Shown here: piece by piece, positions 60,565 to 64,000 of the stretch
Position numbering within the stretch: position 1 is the first letter of the stretch
How the letters are laid out: each line of letters begins with the position of its first letter
Assembly (NCBI GenBank): GCA_963741755.1
Contig: CAVUJG010000009.1
Coordinates: 1 to 64,000, forward strand
Origin: Sva-07 sp963741755
Lineage (GTDB): Bacteria; Actinomycetota; Acidimicrobiia; Acidimicrobiales; Ilumatobacteraceae
Reading direction: 5' to 3'
DNA: 64,000 nucleotides
Translations under genes and position numbers: made by a program
Notes under the pieces: model-generated
Seen by the model: only the letters and a program-made list of their open reading frames with translations
The model's database searches: none
What the model was told of the DNA's origin: nothing

Positions 60565-61128
60565 GTGTTCGACCGCGAGCCGACCTTCTTCCGCGCTCCA
60601 CACGAGTTCCGCGACTGGCTGGAGCGCCATCACGCGACGGCGACGGAGTGTGTGGTGGGCTACTGGAAGACGCACACGGGCAAGCCCTCGCTCCGATGGG
60701 CCGACGCCGTGCGCGAGGCGCTGTGTTTCGGCTGGATCGACGGGCAGAGCCGCTCGATCGACGGCGAACGCCACATGCAGCGGTTCACGCCACGAAAGAG
60801 CCGCCGCTGGAGTGCCGTGAACGTCGCACTCGTGGCCGAGCTCGAGGCCGAGGGTCGCATGACCGACGCCGGACGGCGCGCGTTCGCGGCACGCGACACA
60901 AGCGAAGAGCCGTACTCGACGTCGAAGCGGCCCGCCCAGTTGCCGCCTGAGTTCGACGAGCGCCTGCGCCGAGACCACCCGAACGCAGCCGCCTTCTGGG
61001 ACTCCACGCCGCCGAGCTACCGCAAGATGCGCTCCTTCTGGATCAGCGAGGCGAAGCGCCCCGAGACGCGCGAGCGGCGATTCGGTCTGCTCGTCGAGGC
61101 CTGCGACGCAGGCGAGCGGCTCCCGTGA
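60565..61128 (+). CDS. YdeI/OmpD-associated-like protein
   Basis: 187 residues. FRAPHEFRDWLERHHATATE, a YWKTHTGKPSLRW stretch, ALCFGWIDGQSRSIDGERHM and QRFTPRKSRRWSAVN are the conserved blocks of the YdeI (bacteriocin-protection/OmpD-associated) family, with the C-terminal YRKMRSFWISEAKRPETRER helix. Linked in some bacteria to envelope stress and antimicrobial-peptide resistance; molecular activity unknown. Confidence 0.85.
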   Translation: MFDREPTFFRAPHEFRDWLERHHATATECVVGYWKTHTGKPSLRWADAVREALCFGWIDGQSRSIDGERHMQRFTPRKSRRWSAVNVALVAELEAEGRMTDAGRRAFAARDTSEEPYSTSKRPAQLPPEFDERLRRDHPNAAAFWDSTPPSYRKMRSFWISEAKRPETRERRFGLLVEACDAGERLP

Positions 61129-61326
61129 TCCGCCGGGTTGTTGTGGCAGCGACCTCTACCCGGCGTTCGGCGGCACACTTCGACGTTGCATGTGCGCCGG
61201 CGCTCGTCAGGCTGGGACGGTGAAGATCGACTTTCTGGTGACGATGGCCTGCCAGTTGCGATCGCGGCGCAACAGGCCGCCTACTCGGTCGCCGGCGAGC
61301 GCCACGCCGCTGGCACCGACAGTGCG

Positions 61327-61458
61327 ATGACGGCGATCGTGTTGGAGGGCAACAACTTCACCGATGCCGTGCTGCTGCTGGGTCCGCTGTATCACCTGAC
61401 CGATCGCGACGATCGGGTGCACGCACTTCGGGAAGCAGCAAGGGTGGCGCTCGGGAAA
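61327..61458 (+). pseudogene. Remnant of a SAM-dependent methyltransferase
   Basis: The 371-bp gap after the YdeI gene contains one recognisable piece, FTDAVLLLGPLYHLTDRDDR followed by VHALREAARVALG, which is the post-motif-I/II segment of class I methyltransferases (normally DAVLLLGPLYHL). The SAM-binding glycine motif and the C-terminal half are absent. Probably a decayed gene fragment; nothing else is seen in this gap apart from the HIT promoter. Confidence 0.55.
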
Positions 61459-61486
61459 CGTCAGCGGTGGCTCCATCGAGTGCGAA

Positions 61487-61492
61487 TACAGT
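61487..61492 (+). promoter_or_regulatory. -10 box of the HIT gene
   Basis: TACAGT, 7 nt before ATG 61500; supports this ATG over the upstream in-frame one at 61467. Confidence 0.5.
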
Positions 61493-61499
61493 CCGTCCC

Positions 61500-61925
61500 A
61501 TGCAGGTGAAGCCTGGTTGCACCTTCTGCGGCATCGTCGCCGGGGAGATCCCGTCGACCACGATTGCCGAGACCGACCGTGCGATCGCGTTCATGGACAT
61601 CAACCCGGTGACCGAGGGCCACGCGCTCGTGGTGCCTCGAGAACACGCGTCAGATCTGCTCGACGTCGCCCACGACGACCTCGCCGCGTGCGCACTGCTG
61701 TCCCAGGAGATCGCCCGGCGAGCCAAGGACCGACTGGGCGCCGACGGTGTCAACTTGCTCAACTGCAGCGGCGCCGATGCGTGGCAGACCGAATTCCACT
61801 TCCACGTTCACGTCATCCCTCGGTTCAAGAACCAGCCCGCCAGGGACCGATCAATACGTCTGCCGTGGGATCCGACGCCCGGCGACCTCGACGAGATCGC
61901 CCGAATCGGAACTCGCCTCGCTTGA
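61500..61925 (+). CDS. HIT family nucleotide hydrolase/transferase
   Basis: 141 residues. Zinc-type N-terminus CTFCGIVAGEIPS, ALVVPREHASDLLDV, and the histidine triad HFHVHVIPR near 111-119 (H-x-H-x-H-x-x). Hydrolyses AMP-linked or dinucleotide substrates in the Hint branch. Leaderless promoter. Intact. Confidence 0.93.
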   Translation: MQVKPGCTFCGIVAGEIPSTTIAETDRAIAFMDINPVTEGHALVVPREHASDLLDVAHDDLAACALLSQEIARRAKDRLGADGVNLLNCSGADAWQTEFHFHVHVIPRFKNQPARDRSIRLPWDPTPGDLDEIARIGTRLA

Positions 61926-62006
61926 CCCGACGCCTGGTCGTTGAGCCGGCGTTTGGGGAACATGGCACGTCACGCGATCGGCCCTGATTGCCAACGGCGC
62001 TGCGCG

Positions 62007-62684
62007 TCAGCGCGGCGTTCCGTACTGGTCGAGTCGATCGAGGAGAGCCAGGCGCCACTCGTCAGCGAGGACGTCGTCGAGCGCGACGAGCCGCTCGACG
62101 TTCGAACGATCGGTGAGCGAGCGGTCGAGCATTGCGTCGTTGGCGGCTCTGACTGACAGTGCGGCCGGATGTTGTTCGATGACCGAGATCGGTCCGGCGA
62201 CGTCGACCACGCCCGCTTCGAGCACCCGAAGGTACCAACCGGTCCGCCCTGTTGAACGCATGAGTCCGCCAACTGCGGCCGTGCCTCGGTGCAGGGTCAG
62301 CTTCTGACATGGCCAGCGTGGTTGTGCTACTTGCAGTACTGCTGTGCCCCACCGCCACACGTCGCCGATGCACGCGTCGTTCTCCGTGGCGCCGCGTGTG
62401 GAGAGGTTCTCGCCAAACGGTGCCGTCGGCGAGTCGGGCAGGTCGGGCTGGCCGAGGTCAATCGCCCACCCCGCAAGGTGCTCGGACGGGTAGGCGTAGA
62501 CGGCCTTGTCGACACCGCCGTGAACGGTGCGATCCGACTGGTCGTCGCCGTCGAGATTCAATTCGGTGAGCGTGAGGCGCTCGACGGTGACGGGTGCTTT
62601 GGCGATCGACGACGTGATTCCCGCCGCTGGTGGTCCGAGCGGCTGCGGACCCGACACGTTGACTCGGACGATGGCGATCTCCAC
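62007..62684 (-). CDS. MOSC-domain (molybdenum cofactor sulfurase-like) protein
   Basis: 225 residues. Begins VEIAIVRVNVSGPQPLG. LNLDGDDQSDRTVHGGVDKAVYAYPSEH is the YiiM-like block (split here only by family naming), PFGENLSTRG the N-loop, PRWPCQKLTL the conserved Cys that carries the persulfide, and TGWYLRVLEAGVV the final strand. Related to YiiM, which lowers the toxicity of N-hydroxylated compounds; function here is inferred. GTG 62684 is fixed by a TACGGT box 7 nt upstream. Confidence 0.88.
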   Translation of the reverse strand: MEIAIVRVNVSGPQPLGPPAAGITSSIAKAPVTVERLTLTELNLDGDDQSDRTVHGGVDKAVYAYPSEHLAGWAIDLGQPDLPDSPTAPFGENLSTRGATENDACIGDVWRWGTAVLQVAQPRWPCQKLTLHRGTAAVGGLMRSTGRTGWYLRVLEAGVVDVAGPISVIEQHPAALSVRAANDAMLDRSLTDRSNVERLVALDDVLADEWRLALLDRLDQYGTPR

Positions 62685-62691
62685 ACCGAGC

Positions 62692-62697
62692 ACCGTA
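62692..62697 (-). promoter_or_regulatory. -10 box of the MOSC gene
   Basis: Minus-strand TACGGT, 7 nt before GTG 62684; leaderless pattern. Confidence 0.45.
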
Positions 62698-62875
62698 GCC
62701 ACCAGGCCCGCGTCTCGGGTCGTGTCGCTCTCCCGGCGTTCACAGAACGAATCGCGGTCGGGCGACCCGGCAAGTAGTGACAGCACCGGCTCGTCAGGTT
62801 GGTCGAGACGTTCAGGGCGGAGGAGTCGGCCTCAGATGAAACTGGGCACACGCGGACGGCCCGTTCGGTGCCTGA

Positions 62876-63382
62876 TCACACGGATCGGCCGGCGAAGGCG
62901 GCCAGGCGCTGATATGCGTCGGCATCGGCGGGCGCGCGCTGCTCGGGGCCGAACGCATCGCCGCGCATGTCGTCGGTCATCGAAGATGTCATGAACGCGT
63001 GACCTACCTCGGCCACCTCGGGATCGAGGTCGGCGGTCGCGCCGCCCAGAGCGGTCGCCAGGTCGTAAGTGTGAACAGCCAGTTCGGCGGCGGCCATCCC
63101 TTCCGGAAACTCATTGCCGGGGGCGTCGAGCGCCTCGACCAGCGCCCGGCCCTGCTGGTCGAGCGCCGACGCGGGGTCGTCATGATGGGTCGAGTCCGCC
63201 CAGTTGGGTTGGCCGCCGCGCGCCATGATCGCCATGCCGACGACACTGTTGACGATGTGGTCACTCAGGTCGGCCACGGTCCATTGCGCACAAGGCGTCG
63301 GTCGGGCTGAGTCCTCAGGCGTAACAGCGCGCAAGAGGGTGCCGAGCTGGTCGAGCCCACAGTTGACGGTCGACGAGGTCAT
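62876..63382 (-). CDS. TIGR03086/mycothiol-dependent maleylpyruvate isomerase-like protein
   Basis: 168 residues of the DinB-like four-helix fold. CAQWTVADLSDHIVNSVVGM is the N-terminal metal-helix block (His in DLSDH), ELAVHTYDLATALG the second His helix, and an Arg-rich end follows. Actinobacterial members bind metal and often use mycothiol. ATG 63382 is chosen because it starts MTSSTVNCGLDQLGTLL; the frame extends upstream without a better start. Confidence 0.82.
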   Translation of the reverse strand: MTSSTVNCGLDQLGTLLRAVTPEDSARPTPCAQWTVADLSDHIVNSVVGMAIMARGGQPNWADSTHHDDPASALDQQGRALVEALDAPGNEFPEGMAAAELAVHTYDLATALGGATADLDPEVAEVGHAFMTSSMTDDMRGDAFGPEQRAPADADAYQRLAAFAGRSV

Positions 63383-63566
63383 GATCCATGTTGACCCGCA
63401 CGCAGGCAGCGTGCAAGTGTCTCGCGCCGGACGACCGAGATGGGGTGCTGTCCGCTCGCCGCGCTGCGGAGTGCGCCCCTTCCGTGCAATCTGCTCGGGA
63501 GCGTCGGGCCCCCGCGCCACGATCCACGAACCGATGCCCGACTACGGCCGAGAATGAGAGACCGCC

Positions 63567-63899
63567 ATGAGTACCGACGTGCCGAACCTGATCGAGACCT
63601 ATCAACGCGCTCACGATCAGCGCGACACCGACATCGCCTTGGCGACGTTCAGCGCCGACGCCACTGTCGTTGACGACGGCCGCACTCACACCGGCACTGA
63701 CGAAATCCGGTCTTGGCTCGACAACGCCGCCAGCGAGTACACCTACACCAGGACCCTGACCGGCGTCGAGGATGAGAGCGACGGCAGCTACGTCGTGTCG
63801 AACCATCTGTCGGGCAACTTCCCCGGCGGCGAAGCCGACCTCCGGTACCGCTTCCGGCTCGAGGACGGCCTGATCCACCGACTGGAGATCGCCCCGTGA
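63567..63899 (+). CDS. NTF2-like/SnoaL-like protein
   Basis: 110 residues of the cone-shaped NTF2 fold. An N-terminal helix (NLIETYQRAHDQRDTDIALA), the FSADATVVDDG turn that opens the sheet, GTDEIRSWL, and strands ending YRFRLEDGLIHRLEIAP. Typical of small epimerases, hydratases or stand-alone binding proteins. Catalytic residues cannot be assigned. The remaining 100 bp of the window hold nothing recognisable. Confidence 0.85.
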   Translation: MSTDVPNLIETYQRAHDQRDTDIALATFSADATVVDDGRTHTGTDEIRSWLDNAASEYTYTRTLTGVEDESDGSYVVSNHLSGNFPGGEADLRYRFRLEDGLIHRLEIAP

Positions 63900-64000
63900 C
63901 TCAGCGCGCCGGAAGGACACGCTGAAGCGCGGACCCTCCGGTATATGAGCTCGCCGGAGCCGGACCCCGCGCACCGAGCGGATGAAGCTGACCCGGCGGC

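Noticed and set aside
1..64000. CRISPR array, insertion sequence, prophage or integrase
   Set aside because: No regular direct-repeat array, transposase, phage or integrase motif seen. The hairpin families occur as two copies each, without cas genes.
1..64000. tRNA or rRNA genes
   Set aside because: No conserved rRNA stretches and no T-loop (GGTTCGAATCC-like) with matching acceptor stem found by reading; a covariance search would be decisive.

Overview
The window is 64 kb of high-GC DNA, densely packed with genes on both strands. Stop/start overlaps of 4 bp (ATGA, GTGA) are frequent. Many genes appear leaderless, with a TANNNT box 6-8 nt before the start codon. The gene content suggests a free-living actinobacterium, most likely of the Acidimicrobiia/Ilumatobacter type. 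The pointers are a mycofactocin precursor with its MftB and MftC maturases, two NDMA-type alcohol dehydrogenases, a FadH/OYE-type oxidoreductase, an HelD/HelR-type RNA polymerase motor, an archaeal-style ValS, actinobacterial PlsY and MoxR/VWA genes, and L,D-transpeptidase plus LCP cell-wall genes. The lineage is inference; no rRNA or tRNA gene was seen.

Layout. 0-7 kb: histidine-kinase ATPase domain, OafA-type acyltransferase, cysS, valS. 7-11 kb: envelope genes (L,D-transpeptidase, LCP) facing a MoxR-VWA pair. 11-14 kb: two tandem NDMA-type alcohol dehydrogenases. 14-21 kb: M16 lipoprotein protease and precorrin-2 dehydrogenase, divergent from an APS reductase - sulfite reductase - SUMT operon (assimilatory sulfate reduction with its siroheme supply). 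21-23 kb: mftA-mftB-mftC. 23-29 kb: serine hydrolase, trans-aconitate methyltransferase-like gene, HelD, plsY, FadH/OYE reductase. 29-38 kb: a GAF-GAF-PAS adenylyl cyclase and a lipid/acyl-CoA set (SDR, acyltransferase, acyl-CoA synthetase, dienelactone hydrolase, APH-like kinase). 37-41 kb: NlpC/P60 hydrolase, guaA. 41-49 kb: a large signalling locus (FHA, class III cyclase, then one giant BTAD / Ser-Thr kinase / STAND ATPase / beta-propeller protein), followed by a lipoprotein gene whose promoter and first ~28 codons duplicate those of the FHA gene. 49-64 kb: mixed metabolic and small accessory genes, including PLP enzymes, Nudix, HNH, VOC, HIT and MOSC proteins.

Two themes run through the window. 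First, at least four unrelated families of ~40-53 bp intergenic elements, each with perfect inverted arms and a variable centre, occur as two copies each, mostly right after stop codons. Second, many genes are broken by single-base shifts that are easy to repair by eye. In all seven genes with one break the total length is 1 modulo 3, which suggests mainly one-base insertions. They cluster at 54.4-56.2 kb. Sequencing or assembly error is the simplest explanation, and real decay is the alternative. Coordinates of broken genes are given for the repaired span.
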